From the NCBI GenBank assembly GCA_946407895.1, contig CAMJQA010000010.1, forward strand, positions 1 to 64,000: a stretch of 64,000 bases of DNA, read 5' to 3'. Numbering within the stretch: the stretch's first letter is position 1; the number at the start of each line of letters is the position of its first letter. Under the pieces are notes generated by a model. That model was given only the letters and a program-made list of their open reading frames with translations. It had not been told where the DNA came from and did no database searches. A program made the translations under genes and the position numbers. Of this stretch, positions 8,851-18,961 are shown one piece after another. This DNA comes from an uncultured Prevotellaceae bacterium. Lineage in GTDB: Bacteria; Bacteroidota; Bacteroidia; Bacteroidales; Bacteroidaceae.

Positions 8851-8912
8851 AGACAACGGCGTTGTTTCGGCAAAACATCGGTGTAGAAAAGCCAAAACAA
8901 CGCCGTTGTCCG
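8851..8912. repeat. 22-bp-phase palindrome element: two ACAACGSCGTTGT cores 44 bp apart
   Basis: Core centres at 8859 and 8903, separated by CGGCAAAACATCGGTGTAG; inverted relative to 38147-38212. Confidence 0.85.
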
Positions 8913-8919
8913 CGGGGCC

Positions 8920-10746
8920 CTATTTCGCTATCTCGTAGTAGATGCGGCCCCGGCCCTCCGGACTGTCGGTGGAGACCTCGAAGCTGATGCCCTCGGCAGT
9001 CCGCCTGCAGGGGACAGAGCCGACGCGGCGGCCGGAGGTGTCGAGCTCATACACCTTCAGGCCGCGGGGCTTCGCGAGGCGCAGGCTTATCTCCGCCCGC
9101 CCGCGCTCGATGAGCGTGCCCCGCCCCCAGCTGAGCAGCACCTTGCGCTCGGCGTCGGCATAGACGGTGCCATTGCCCTGCACGTCGGTGATGTGGGAGA
9201 GCAGCATGTGGCGCGAGCGCGAGAGCTCACGCCCGTCGAGCGAGCTGAGGCAGACCGTGGCCGGGGCGCCCGAAATCTCGGCCCGCAGCACGCCGGCCTC
9301 GTGCCGTCCGCCCGGGGCGAAGATGCCGCAGGTGCGGTCCGTGGCGAGCCGCAGCACGCCCGTCTGCTGGTCCATCATGAGCTGGTCCTCGCTCTGCGCA
9401 TCGCCGCGCAGGAAGAGGCAGATGGAGGCGCGGTCGGAGGCCTGCGAGAGCGGGTCGGTGGAGACGTCGAAGTAGCCGGGATAGTGCGCCTCGTTGTCCT
9501 CCAGGGCATCGGCGCTGTGGGCGTAGGCAAAGCGCCACAGGCCGTCCCAGTCCTGCACGGCGGCCCGCGCGCCCGTGAGTATGCCGCCCAGCCCGCGGTA
9601 TCGGCCGGGGCCGCTGAAGTTCCACTCCGTGATGGTGTAGGGCTTGGAGAAACCCTTGGCGTAGCCCTTGCGGAACATCTCGGGCCCGCCGTAGGTGACG
9701 GGGTTGCGGTTGTCGCAGCGCGAGGGCAGCCGCCAGCTCTGCTCCAGGAACTGCGGATGGTCGATGTAGAAGTGGTTGTCGACGTAGTCGTACAGCGGCG
9801 TGGCTGCCTCGCCCTCGCCGTGCCTGAAGCCGTTGTTGTCGTTCGTCAGCAGGGCGCGGCAACCTATCTGGCGCAGGAAGGCCGTGCAGCGCTCGGCAAT
9901 GCGATGCTCCAGGTGGTCCTGGAAGTCCTCGAAGCGGCCCTTCCACGCCTCCAGCCGCTCGTCGCTGCCCGTGAACTCGCGGTAGGCCTGCTGTATGATG
10001 GGCTCGCCGGCCTTGCTGTCGAAGCCCATGAAGAGCTCGCCCTCGTTGATGAGCGATATGAGCGGCATGCCCGGCTCGTCCTTGTACATGCGGCCGGTGT
10101 AGGGATTGCGGTGCTCCATGAAGCGGCGGGCAAACTGGCACCAGTTCTCGAAGGCAGGCTCGTAGCAGCCCACCAGCGACTTAAAGAGGTCCATGCCCAC
10201 CTCGCCCTCGCGGTCCACACCCAGCTCCTTCCATGTTACGCGGCGCGACACGTACATGTCCGTCGTTACGTACAGCCCCTTGTGCATGGCCTGGGCCAGC
10301 AGGTAGTCCAGGCGGTCCTGCATCTCGGCATCGCCGCGGTTCCACGTGTCGTCGTGGTGGTGAATGCGAATGGTGTTGTAGCCCAGGCGGATGAGCCGGT
10401 CGGTGAGCCGGTCGGCCACCTCGTGGGTGGGATAGTTGGCCGTGAAGCACAGGTTAATGCCGTAGAAGCGGCAGGGGCGGCCGGGGCGTTTCTCGAACTC
10501 GAACGCGCCCTGGCGGGCCTTCAGCCATCCGTAGCGCCCGGCCGGCGCATGCTGCAGGCCCTGGCCCGAGAAGTCGAGCGCGCTGCCCCGCACGATGTCC
10601 TTGTAGTTCCTGAGGCGAACCCACTGGGGCCCCTCCTCCACAACAGTGTTCTCTCTCTCATCCTGCTCCCCGGCAAGGGCAAGGGCCCCCGGGCTGGCCA
10701 GGAAAAGCAGGCCCAACGCGGCCCGCAAAAACGATTTGTAGTGCAT
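8920..10746 (-). CDS. Secreted glycoside hydrolase-like (TIM-barrel, cellulase/GH5-like) protein
   Basis: Signal peptide; FYGINLCFTANYPTHEVADRLTDRLIRLGYNTIRIHHHDDTW; ISLINEGE and TITEWNFSGPG acid motifs. Confidence 0.75.
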   Translation of the reverse strand: MHYKSFLRAALGLLFLASPGALALAGEQDERENTVVEEGPQWVRLRNYKDIVRGSALDFSGQGLQHAPAGRYGWLKARQGAFEFEKRPGRPCRFYGINLCFTANYPTHEVADRLTDRLIRLGYNTIRIHHHDDTWNRGDAEMQDRLDYLLAQAMHKGLYVTTDMYVSRRVTWKELGVDREGEVGMDLFKSLVGCYEPAFENWCQFARRFMEHRNPYTGRMYKDEPGMPLISLINEGELFMGFDSKAGEPIIQQAYREFTGSDERLEAWKGRFEDFQDHLEHRIAERCTAFLRQIGCRALLTNDNNGFRHGEGEAATPLYDYVDNHFYIDHPQFLEQSWRLPSRCDNRNPVTYGGPEMFRKGYAKGFSKPYTITEWNFSGPGRYRGLGGILTGARAAVQDWDGLWRFAYAHSADALEDNEAHYPGYFDVSTDPLSQASDRASICLFLRGDAQSEDQLMMDQQTGVLRLATDRTCGIFAPGGRHEAGVLRAEISGAPATVCLSSLDGRELSRSRHMLLSHITDVQGNGTVYADAERKVLLSWGRGTLIERGRAEISLRLAKPRGLKVYELDTSGRRVGSVPCRRTAEGISFEVSTDSPEGRGRIYYEIAK

Positions 10747-10820
10747 AGTTCCGATTATTCTGAATGTTCCGATTATTCTGGTTCTGTCCGATTATCCGGG
10801 CCTCCCGGCTATTCCGGCTG
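10747..10820. repeat. About 18-bp degenerate tandem repeat (TTCCGATTATTCTG...)
   Basis: CCGATTATTC, CCGATTATTC, CCGATTATCC and CCGGCTATTCC over 54 bp. Confidence 0.7.
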
Positions 10821-10881
10821 CTCCAGGCAATCTCTCTCCTGGTAGCTGTAGGCCCCGGTGAAGCGCAGGCTATCCTCTCCC

Positions 10882-11946
10882 TCACAGGGCAATCTCTCCG
10901 CTGCCCAGGCAAATGCGGGCCTCGCTGTCGTAGATGCAGCCGAACTGGCCGGGCGCAATGCCCTGGATGGGCTGCGGCGAGTGGATGCTCCACCGGCCCT
11001 CCTCGTCGCGGCTGATGAAGCCGGGCATGAAGTGGTCAACGTGGCGCACCTTGAACTGGATGGGCGCATCGTGAGGCGACTCGGCCCACGGGCTGGCCGT
11101 AATGAAGTGCAGGTCGGCCAGGCGGAAGTCGTGGCCGTACTGCAGCTGCGTGTCCCATCCGCGGGCCACGAAGACGATGTTCTTGCGTATGTTCTTCTTC
11201 ACCACAAACCAGGGCCCGCCGCCCAGGCCAAGCCCCTTGCGCTGCCCGATGGTGTGGAACCAGTAGCCGCGGTGGTGACCGATAACGCGCCCCGTCTCAA
11301 TGTCGATGACCTTGCCCTCCTGTTCGCCCAGCAGGCGGCGCAGCAGCTCGTTGTAGTCAATCTTGCCCAGGAAGCAGATGCCCTGGCTGTCCTTGCGGCG
11401 AGCCGGAGCCAGCCGGGCCTCCAGCGCCAGGCGCCGCACCTCCTCCTTCATGAGGTGCCCGATGGGGAATATGGTGTGGCTGAGCTGCTCGTACGAGAGC
11501 TGGGCCAGGAAGTCGGTCTGGTCCTTCACGGGGTCGGCGGCCGTGCCCAGCCAGACGAGTCCGTCGCGCTCCACGCGCGTGGCATAGTGGCCGGTAGCCA
11601 CAAGGTCGTAATGGCGGCCCACCCGTTCCTCGAAGGCGCCGAACTTGATAAGGCGGTTGCACATGACGTCGGGATTGGGCGTCAGGCCCCGGCGTATGCG
11701 GTCAACTACGTAGCCCACCACGCGGTCCCAGTATTCCTGCTGCAGGTCGGTCACCTCCAGGCTCAGCCCGTAGCGCCGCGCCACAGACTGGCACAGCTCG
11801 ATGTCCTCCTCGGCCGTGCAGCTGGAGTCGTCGCCCTGCATACCTATTTTAATATAGTGCAGGTCGGGCTTCATGCCCTGCTCGCACAGCTGGTGTACGA
11901 CCAGCGCGCTGTCAACTCCGCCCGATATGAGTACGGCTATGTTCAT
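10882..11946 (-). CDS. mnmA: tRNA-specific 2-thiouridylase MnmA
   Basis: [57 protein letters not shown]. Confidence 0.93.
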   Translation of the reverse strand: MNIAVLISGGVDSALVVHQLCEQGMKPDLHYIKIGMQGDDSSCTAEEDIELCQSVARRYGLSLEVTDLQQEYWDRVVGYVVDRIRRGLTPNPDVMCNRLIKFGAFEERVGRHYDLVATGHYATRVERDGLVWLGTAADPVKDQTDFLAQLSYEQLSHTIFPIGHLMKEEVRRLALEARLAPARRKDSQGICFLGKIDYNELLRRLLGEQEGKVIDIETGRVIGHHRGYWFHTIGQRKGLGLGGGPWFVVKKNIRKNIVFVARGWDTQLQYGHDFRLADLHFITASPWAESPHDAPIQFKVRHVDHFMPGFISRDEEGRWSIHSPQPIQGIAPGQFGCIYDSEARICLGSGEIAL

Positions 11947-11959
11947 GAGTGCAACGGGT

Positions 11960-12613
11960 TCAAGGTTCGGGGATTCTTTGGCTCTGGGGTCTTTTGAAAC
12001 TGAATGTGCGCGTGCCCTCGAAGGTATGGATGGTGAGGCTGACCGAATCATCGGGCTGCAGCCCGCGGATGCTGTCGAAGGGCAGCGAGGCATAGACGGT
12101 CTGGCTGAAGGCGGCGTCGTCGCCGTTCTGGTTGTGGTACAGGCTCAGGTAGGCGTGGCCCGGCCGCAGGCTGTCGGCTGCAAAGCCCCAGTAGTGCTGG
12201 CCGCCGTGCGTCAACGGACTGAGCTGCATGTTCACGTAGCGAGTCGTGCTCCACACGCTCAGCACGTCCGTGGGGTCGTGCCTGACGATGGCCGTAGAGT
12301 CCCTGAGTACCCACACGCCCTGCAGCTCGTAAAGCGTGGCCTGGTTGCCCTGGGCCACGTAGCCGCAAATGGCGCGATAGATGCGGTTGGGGTTGTAGCC
12401 CGTCAGCTCGTTCTCGATGCGGAAGGTAGCCCCGCCGTCTGTAGTGAATTCGGTGAGCCGTCCGTCCTTGTCGCTCCTGACGTCGGCAAACTCGGTAATC
12501 ACATCGGGATAATGCCCGTCCTCGTCGCCGCTGCACGACCATGCGGCAAGCGCTGCCGTCAAGCAGAACAGCACGGCGCCAAGGCCTGTAGTTATGTTTC
12601 TGTGCTCTTTCAT
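11960..12613 (-). CDS. NigD-like lipoprotein
   Basis: Lipobox AAWSCSG; overall pattern of NigD-like Bacteroidales lipoproteins. Confidence 0.6.
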   Translation of the reverse strand: MKEHRNITTGLGAVLFCLTAALAAWSCSGDEDGHYPDVITEFADVRSDKDGRLTEFTTDGGATFRIENELTGYNPNRIYRAICGYVAQGNQATLYELQGVWVLRDSTAIVRHDPTDVLSVWSTTRYVNMQLSPLTHGGQHYWGFAADSLRPGHAYLSLYHNQNGDDAAFSQTVYASLPFDSIRGLQPDDSVSLTIHTFEGTRTFSFKRPQSQRIPEP

Positions 12614-12671
12614 TCCTTAATCTCTGATTTTGTTTCTTCAAGCCTTAATCTCTGATCCTGTTTCTTCTTCA
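12614..12671. repeat. 28-bp direct repeat (4 x 7 bp) overlapping the 3' end of the acyltransferase CDS
   Basis: CCTTAATCTCTGATTTTGTTTCTTCAAG / CCTTAATCTCTGATCCTGTTTCTTCTTCAAG. Confidence 0.85.
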
Positions 12672-13828
12672 AGGGCCCTCGCCTTGTTCAAGACGGGGTT
12701 GGCATACATGGTGAGCATGCGCTCGCGCAGGAAGGGAACGTCGGGGCTGGGCAGGCTTACCTTTGCCAGCTGCCCCTCCAGGTAGGCGTCAAAGCGCTGC
12801 TTGTCCTGGGCCGTGTAGCGTGCGGCAAAGCGGCCGTCGCCGTGCAACTCGTCGCAGGCCACGTAATTGCCGGGGAACAGGCGGTAGCCCGAGTGTATCT
12901 CCCGGTCGATGCGCCGGGCCACGCCGCTGAAGAACTCCGTGCGGGGCAGCCGCGCGTGCAGCCCGGGCAGCCAGTCGCTGATGCAGTGGCCCGCCTGATA
13001 GTGTACGTGCCCCTTGAATCCCCAGATGCCTGTCTTCATGTTCTCCAGGTCGTCGCGCTTGCTCTTGCGGAAGCCTGGGTCGTCGCGCTTCAGCTGGAAT
13101 TCCTGGGCCTTGAGGTAGTCGCACGGGTCGTACTCGTAGCTGATGGTCAGCGGCACGATGTTCAGTTCGGCCAGCCGCTCGGCCGGCGAGCCCTCTCCGC
13201 CCATGGCCAGCATCTTCAGCACGCTCTCCTGCGTCTGGTCGTTGCTGTCCTTGGCACGCCCCTCGCGCTGCGCTATCCAGATGTTCTCCTTCTTCTCCTG
13301 AATGGCGTAGTGCATATAGCGGCTCATGAGCTGGCTGCTCTCCAGCAGCTCCCTGGGGCTGAGGCCGCGGCGCACGGTAAAAGCCTTGTTCAGCTTCACG
13401 AGCGTACGAATCCAGGGATAAATGAGCAGGTTGTCGCCAATGGCAATCTCGCAGGTGGTGGGGAAGCGGGCCTCGTTGAGCAGGAGGTCGAGGATGGCGC
13501 TGTCCAGCACAATGTCGCGGTGGTTGCTCAGGAAGGTGTAGCGCATGGGACCGGGCTCAATGTGCTCGTGCCGGAAGGTGGCGCCCGAACTGCAGCGGCG
13601 CAGCACGTAGCGCACCATAGGCTTCATGTAGCGCATCTGGAAGTCGAGCGTGCTGTGCACTCCCGTAAAGGACAGGCGCAGCAGCCCCTTGCGCATCCAC
13701 TGGGGGAGCCAGGGGGCAAGCCCGTGCAGCACGGCATTGAACTGGCGGTCGGCCAGCAGAGACTCCATGGCAGGCCTCACCTCGCTGTCGTCAAAGGGGC
13801 GTATCTCGTCAAACTCAGGCGGTCTCAT
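12638..13828 (-). CDS. 1-acylglycerol-3-phosphate acyltransferase-like protein
   Basis: SNHRDIVLDSAIL (NHxxxxD motif) and WIAQREGRAKDSND. Confidence 0.8.
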   Translation of the reverse strand: MRPPEFDEIRPFDDSEVRPAMESLLADRQFNAVLHGLAPWLPQWMRKGLLRLSFTGVHSTLDFQMRYMKPMVRYVLRRCSSGATFRHEHIEPGPMRYTFLSNHRDIVLDSAILDLLLNEARFPTTCEIAIGDNLLIYPWIRTLVKLNKAFTVRRGLSPRELLESSQLMSRYMHYAIQEKKENIWIAQREGRAKDSNDQTQESVLKMLAMGGEGSPAERLAELNIVPLTISYEYDPCDYLKAQEFQLKRDDPGFRKSKRDDLENMKTGIWGFKGHVHYQAGHCISDWLPGLHARLPRTEFFSGVARRIDREIHSGYRLFPGNYVACDELHGDGRFAARYTAQDKQRFDAYLEGQLAKVSLPSPDVPFLRERMLTMYANPVLNKARALEEETGSEIKA

Positions 13829-14823
13829 TATCTGTTGCTGGCAAAGGTATCCTCAATGATGTCGGTCAGAACGTCCTTGATGTCAAGCCCGGCAGCCCTC
13901 ACCTGCTGGGGGATGAAGCTGGTAGTCGTCATGCCGGGCGTGGTGTTTATCTCCAGGAGCTTAATCTTCTCTCCCTCGGTGATGATATAATCTATGCGGA
14001 TGATGCCGCGGCAGCCCAGTATGTCGTAGAGCGTGCTGGTAAGGGTCTGGATGCGTTGCGCGAGGCGCTCGCTGATGCGTGCCGGGGTAATCTCCTGCAC
14101 CTGGCCGTTATACTTAGCGTCGTAGTCGAAGAACTCTCCGGCCGGCACGACCTCCGTAACGGGGAATACCATGCTGCGCTGGCGCGTCTTGTAGCATCCG
14201 CACGTCACTTCCGTTCCGGCCATAAAGGCCTCTACCATGACGTCTTCTCCCTCCTTCAACGCCAAATCAATGGCTGGGCGAAGTCCTTCCTTGGTCTTCA
14301 CCTTTGTGGTGCCGAAGCTGCTGCCCCCGCTGGCGGGCTTCACGAAGCAGGGCAGCCCTATGCGCGAGATGATGTCCTCGTCGGTTACGCTGCCTTCCTG
14401 TCCCTGCCGGATGAGCATGCTGTCGGCCACCGATACGCCCATCGAACGCATATAGTTGTTCAGGACGAACTTGTCGTAGGTCATGGCCTCAACCAGAACG
14501 TCGCTGGTGCTGTAGGGCATGCCTATGAGGTCCAGGTAGCCCTGCAGTATGCCGTTCTCGCCCGGCGCACCGTGGATGGTGATGTAGCAGAAGTCGGGCT
14601 GGACACGTCCATCGGGCGTGGCGAAACTGAAATCGTTGCGGTCCACCGGCACGCGGGAACCGTCGGCCAGGATGGCTTCCCAGTGGCGGGCGTGAATCTC
14701 TACCTTATATACTATATAACGCTCCTTGTCCAAAAAGGACTCTATGCCTGCGGCGCTGCGCATACTGACATCATGTTCCGAGGAATCTCCTCCGCATGCA
14801 ATGGCAATGACTCTCTTTTCCAT
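13828..14823 (-). CDS. ddl: D-alanine--D-alanine ligase
   Basis: IACGGDSSEHDVSMRSA; HGAPGENGILQGYLDLIGMPY; LEINTTPGMTTTSFIPQQ. Confidence 0.96.
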   Translation of the reverse strand: MEKRVIAIACGGDSSEHDVSMRSAAGIESFLDKERYIVYKVEIHARHWEAILADGSRVPVDRNDFSFATPDGRVQPDFCYITIHGAPGENGILQGYLDLIGMPYSTSDVLVEAMTYDKFVLNNYMRSMGVSVADSMLIRQGQEGSVTDEDIISRIGLPCFVKPASGGSSFGTTKVKTKEGLRPAIDLALKEGEDVMVEAFMAGTEVTCGCYKTRQRSMVFPVTEVVPAGEFFDYDAKYNGQVQEITPARISERLAQRIQTLTSTLYDILGCRGIIRIDYIITEGEKIKLLEINTTPGMTTTSFIPQQVRAAGLDIKDVLTDIIEDTFASNR

Positions 14824-14880
14824 CTTTTCGTTATCGTTAATCTTGTCTTTGTTTCTTATATATATAAATAATGTATATTG

Positions 14881-15957
14881 CTATTCTTCAGTCTTTACCT
14901 TCCTCCACTTCTCCAGCAGGGCCGTCATGTCGGCCGGAATGTCGCTCGTGAAGAACATCTCCTGGCCGGTGCGCGGATGCACGAAGCCCAGCGTGCGGGC
15001 GTGGAGGGCCTGACGGGGACAAACCGAGAAGCAGTTGTGGATAAATGCCTTGTAGCTGGCGCTCATGTTGCCGCGCAGTATCTCCTGCCCGCCATAGCGC
15101 TCGTCGTTGAACAGGACGTGCCCTATGTGCTTCATGTGTACGCGTATCTGATGGGTGCGTCCCGTTTCGAGCACACATTCCACCAGCGTGACGTGCCCGA
15201 AACGCTCCAGCACGCGATAGTGGGTGACGGCGGGTTTGCCTATCTCGCTGTCGGGCGGAAAGACGGCCATCTGGAGGCGGTCCTTCGGATTGCGCCCGAT
15301 GTTGCCCTCTATCCGACCCTCGTCTTCGCTGAAGTTTCCCCATACGAGCGCATTGTATTGCCGCTTGGTGGTCTTTACGAAGAACTGGTGGCAGAGATGT
15401 GTCTTGGCTTCGGGAGTCTTGGCTATGACCAGCAGCCCGCTCGTGTCTTTGTCTATGCGGTGAACAAGCCCTACCGTGGGATCGTTAGGGTCAAAGTCGG
15501 GTGTGTCCTTCATGTGCCATGCTAAGGCGTTGACCAGCGTGCCGCTGTAGTTGCCGCAACCGGGATGCACCACCATGCCGGCCGGCTTGTCGATGACCAG
15601 GAGGTCGCTGTCTTCGTACACAATATTCAGGGGAATATCCTCGGGAACAATTTCCCAGTCGCGCTTCGGACGGTCGAGCACCAGGGTGACTACCTGCAGG
15701 GGCTTCACCTTGTAGTTGCTCTTGACGGGCTTCCCGTCCACACGGATGCAACCGGCCTCGGCTGCTTTCTGGATGCGGTTGCGGCTGGTGTCGCCCATGT
15801 GGTCCATCAGAAACTTGTCTATGCGCATGGGACTCTGCCCCTTGTCGGCTACGATGCGCCAGTGCTCGTGTTCCTGCAGGCCATCCTCATCCTCGACCTC
15901 GCTCTCCGGGAGCAGGTCTTCGTCAAGCAGGTCTATGTCTTCCAGCCCGTTATTCAT
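14881..15957 (-). CDS. rluD: 23S rRNA pseudouridine synthase RluD family
   Basis: S4-like N-terminus; VHRIDKDTSGLLVIAKT; start at 15957 (MNNGLED) or 15978. Confidence 0.93.
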   Translation of the reverse strand: MNNGLEDIDLLDEDLLPESEVEDEDGLQEHEHWRIVADKGQSPMRIDKFLMDHMGDTSRNRIQKAAEAGCIRVDGKPVKSNYKVKPLQVVTLVLDRPKRDWEIVPEDIPLNIVYEDSDLLVIDKPAGMVVHPGCGNYSGTLVNALAWHMKDTPDFDPNDPTVGLVHRIDKDTSGLLVIAKTPEAKTHLCHQFFVKTTKRQYNALVWGNFSEDEGRIEGNIGRNPKDRLQMAVFPPDSEIGKPAVTHYRVLERFGHVTLVECVLETGRTHQIRVHMKHIGHVLFNDERYGGQEILRGNMSASYKAFIHNCFSVCPRQALHARTLGFVHPRTGQEMFFTSDIPADMTALLEKWRKVKTEE

Positions 15958-16600
15958 TATTTGTCGTTGAGTCTGCATCAGTTACGACCTCTCCGTCTTC
16001 CCAGTTCTCATTGTCTTCCCAACCGTCTCCGTCAAGGTCTCCGCTGACGTCGCTGTTGCCGACAACCAGCACCAGGGGCATGTCGCTTTGTATGCGCTCG
16101 CCAACGTTGACCGTACGTCCGTTGCACTTCACGCCGAGTACCCAGTCCTTGTCGCCGGGCACGTATTCTACTGGCCCGAGCTTAAAGCCCAGTGCCTTCA
16201 GCTTTGCCTCGGCCTCGCGTATGGAGCAGTTGTCGGCAATGTCGGGCACGGCCAGGGTGGGTGCATGGCGCGAATTGATGGTCAGGTAAATCTCGCGTCC
16301 GGCCTTAACGCGGCTTCCGCTTAGCGGCAGTTGGTCGAGCACGGTGCCGGCCGGCAGGTTGCGGTTATAGCTGCTGTCTATGACAACGGCTTCCAGTTCG
16401 ACGCGCCCCAGGGCATATTCGGCATCGTTCAGCAGCATGTCCTTGACGTTGGGGACCTCAACACTCTGGCCGTGGCGCGTGTAGTAGGCCATCCAGTACC
16501 ATAGCCCCACCAGCACCAGGATGGTTGCCAGGATAAGGGCAAAGAGGTTCCAGAAGACAAATGGACTGAAAATCTTTCTGATAATTTTTCCTAATGACAT
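15950..16600 (-). CDS. PASTA-domain membrane protein
   Basis: MSLGKIIRKIFSPFVFWNLFALILATILVLVG TM segment followed by PASTA repeats (VEVPNVKDMLLNDAEYAL, LAVPDIADNCSIREAEAKL). Confidence 0.88.
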   Translation of the reverse strand: MSLGKIIRKIFSPFVFWNLFALILATILVLVGLWYWMAYYTRHGQSVEVPNVKDMLLNDAEYALGRVELEAVVIDSSYNRNLPAGTVLDQLPLSGSRVKAGREIYLTINSRHAPTLAVPDIADNCSIREAEAKLKALGFKLGPVEYVPGDKDWVLGVKCNGRTVNVGERIQSDMPLVLVVGNSDVSGDLDGDGWEDNENWEDGEVVTDADSTTNNE

Positions 16601-16760
16601 GATAGTTCGTTCTTTTTTCGGCCTCAAAGGTAGCAATAAAAAAACAAAAGAAGTAAAGTTTCCCCTACTTCTTTTTGTTTTATGTGAGATTTTAGTGATT
16701 CGGGACTTAGATTCTGCCTTCCGGAGCGTGGCTCCGAGGCGCATTATCTGTCCGGTGGAA

Positions 16761-16919
16761 TCAATCCTTGCCGTGGCGCTCGTCGGAAACGGTGAGCTTC
16801 TTGCGGCCCTTAGCGCGACGTGCGGCCAGCACGCGACGGCCGTTCTTCGTTGTCATTCTCTGACGGAAACCGTGCTTGTTATTGCGGCGACGGTTGTGGG
16901 GCTGAAATGTTCTTTTCAT
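16761..16919 (-). CDS. rpmH: 50S ribosomal protein L34
   Basis: [52 protein letters not shown] (52 aa; absent from the ORF track because of length). Confidence 0.97.
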   Translation of the reverse strand: MKRTFQPHNRRRNNKHGFRQRMTTKNGRRVLAARRAKGRKKLTVSDERHGKD

Positions 16920-17085
16920 ATCTGATTTTACTTTTTATTGATTATACTTTACCGATTCGGGGTGCAAAATTATGACTTTTTTTCCAAATGAGCAAACTTT
17001 CTTACATGAAATTTGAAAAGGTACTAGAGAAAAAACGTATTCGAGAGGCTTTTTTCTCATTTCAATATTTCATTTTTCATTATTT

Positions 17086-17098
17086 CTTTGTAACTTTG
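17086..17098 (+). promoter_or_regulatory. -7 box (TAACTTTG) of the efp promoter
   Basis: TTTGTAACTTTGCGG upstream of the efp ATG at 17143. Confidence 0.6.
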
Positions 17099-17142
17099 CG
17101 GCGCAAAAGCGTATTTTACATTTAAACAACAAACATTTTCTT

Positions 17143-17706
17143 ATGATTAATTCACAAGACATCAAGAAGGGTACTTGCATCCGCATGGACGGCAAGCTCT
17201 ATTTCTGCATCGACTTCCTGCACCGCAAGCCCGGTAAGGGAAACACCATCATGAACGTCACCCTGAAGGACGTTGTTAACGGAGGCGTCCTGGAGCGCCG
17301 CTTCAACATCGGCGAGAAGCTGGAGGACGTGCGCGTGGAGCGTCGGCCCTATCAGTTCCTGTACAAGGACGGTGACGAACTGGTTTTTATGAACAATGAG
17401 ACGTTTGAGCAAGTGGCGATTGCTGCCGACCAGGTGAACGGCGTGGACTTCATGAAGGAAGGCCAGAACGTGGAGGTCGTTACGGACACCAGCACGGACA
17501 CCGTGCTCTATGCCGACGTGCCTGCCAAGGTTCAACTGGCCGTCGTCTGGACCGAGCCCGGCCTGAAGGGTGATACGGCTACCAACACGCTGAAGCCTGC
17601 AAAGGTGGAGACGGGTGCCGAGATTCGCGTGCCTCTGTTCATTGAGGAGGGCGAGATTGTTGAGGTGGACAGCCGCGACGGTTCTTATCTGGGCCGCGTG
17701 AAGTAA
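17143..17706 (+). CDS. efp: Elongation factor P
   Basis: KKGTCIRMDGKLYFCIDFLHRKPGKGNTIMNVTLKDVVNGGVLERRF. Confidence 0.97.
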   Translation: MINSQDIKKGTCIRMDGKLYFCIDFLHRKPGKGNTIMNVTLKDVVNGGVLERRFNIGEKLEDVRVERRPYQFLYKDGDELVFMNNETFEQVAIAADQVNGVDFMKEGQNVEVVTDTSTDTVLYADVPAKVQLAVVWTEPGLKGDTATNTLKPAKVETGAEIRVPLFIEEGEIVEVDSRDGSYLGRVK

Positions 17707-17752
17707 GTAACACCGTGAGTGCCGAGGCATGACACGGCTTTCCTGTGGACGT

Positions 17753-17804
17753 TCCGAAGGGGTTCCCGCTGCATGACGGCGCGGGGAGTCCGTCGGAACG
17801 TCTG
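17753..17804 (+). terminator. Candidate hairpin downstream of efp
   Basis: GACGTTCCGA ... TCGGAACGTC inverted repeat. Confidence 0.4.
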
Positions 17805-17818
17805 CCGTAATATGCGTA

Positions 17819-18910
17819 GTGATGAAGTACAGTCTGATAATACCTGTCTTTAACCGTCCCGACGAGGTGGACGAACTGTTGGCGAGCCTGGCGGCCCAGA
17901 CGTTGCGCGACTTCGAGGTCGTCATCGTGGAGGACGGCTCCGAGGTGGCGTGCGAGGACGTCGTGCGTCGGCATGCGGGCCGTCTGAGCGTGAAGTACTA
18001 CCGCAAGGAGAACGGCGGGCCCGGGCCTGCCCGCAACTACGGGGCCGCCCGCAGCGGTGGCGAGTACCTGATTGTGCTGGACAGCGACTGCGTGCTGCCG
18101 CCCGGATACCTGCAGGCTGTTGACGACGGGCTGCGGGCGGATCCGTGCGAGGCCTTCGGCGGTCCGGACCGTGCGCACGCCTCGTTCACGCCGGTGCAGA
18201 AGGCCATCAGCTACTCGATGACGAGCTTCCTGACCACGGGGGGCATCCGTGGGGGGAGGAGGAAGCTCGACCGCTTCTATCCGCGCTCGTTCAACATGGG
18301 GCTGAGTGCCGCCCTCTGGCGCAGGCTGGGGGGCTTCAGCCCGATGCGGTTCGGCGAGGACATCGACCTGAGCCTGCGCATCTACGAGAGCGGGGCGCGC
18401 TGCCGCCTGTTTCCGGAGGCGTGGGTGTGGCACAAGCGGCGCACTGACCTGCGTAAGTTCTTCCGCCAGGTGTTCAACAGCGGCATGGCGCGCATCAACC
18501 TGTGGAAGCGCCATCCGGGCAGCCTGAGGCCCGTGCACGTGCTGCCGGCCCTGTTCACGCTGGGCGTGGGGGCGCTGGGTCTGGTCTTCCTGGCGGGGCT
18601 GGTGCTGCTCGTGCTGGGGCTCGTGGTGGGCCTGGGCGGCGCCACGGGGTGCAACATGGGCCTCGTCGTGGCCTGGGGGGGCGGGGTGCTGATGGCGCTG
18701 GCCCTGGCTCCGCTGTTGCTCTACGCGGCGCTCATCCTCGTGGACTCCGCGCTGCGCAACCGCTCGCTGCGCGTGGGGCTGCTGAGCGTGCCGGCCTCGA
18801 TGGTGCAGCTCACGGGCTACGGACTGGGCTTCCTGTGCGCCTGGTGGCAGCGATGCGTGCGGGGTAGGGAGGGCGACGTCGAGGCCTTCCGGCGGACATT
18901 CTACGCCTGA
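17819..18910 (+). CDS. Family 2 glycosyltransferase with C-terminal TM segments
   Basis: YSLIIPVFNRPDEVDELLASLAAQTLRDFEVVIVEDGS; GPGPARNYG; VLDSDC. Confidence 0.92.
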   Translation: MMKYSLIIPVFNRPDEVDELLASLAAQTLRDFEVVIVEDGSEVACEDVVRRHAGRLSVKYYRKENGGPGPARNYGAARSGGEYLIVLDSDCVLPPGYLQAVDDGLRADPCEAFGGPDRAHASFTPVQKAISYSMTSFLTTGGIRGGRRKLDRFYPRSFNMGLSAALWRRLGGFSPMRFGEDIDLSLRIYESGARCRLFPEAWVWHKRRTDLRKFFRQVFNSGMARINLWKRHPGSLRPVHVLPALFTLGVGALGLVFLAGLVLLVLGLVVGLGGATGCNMGLVVAWGGGVLMALALAPLLLYAALILVDSALRNRSLRVGLLSVPASMVQLTGYGLGFLCAWWQRCVRGREGDVEAFRRTFYA

Positions 18911-18961
18911 CGGCCTAACGCGCGCGCGTATATATATATATAATGTATAAGGAGATGTGAT

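Noticed and set aside
8666-8878. N-terminal extension of the thioredoxin-fold protein given by the ORF track
   Set aside because: Encoded by the 41-bp tandem repeat; the lipobox signal peptide begins at 8665
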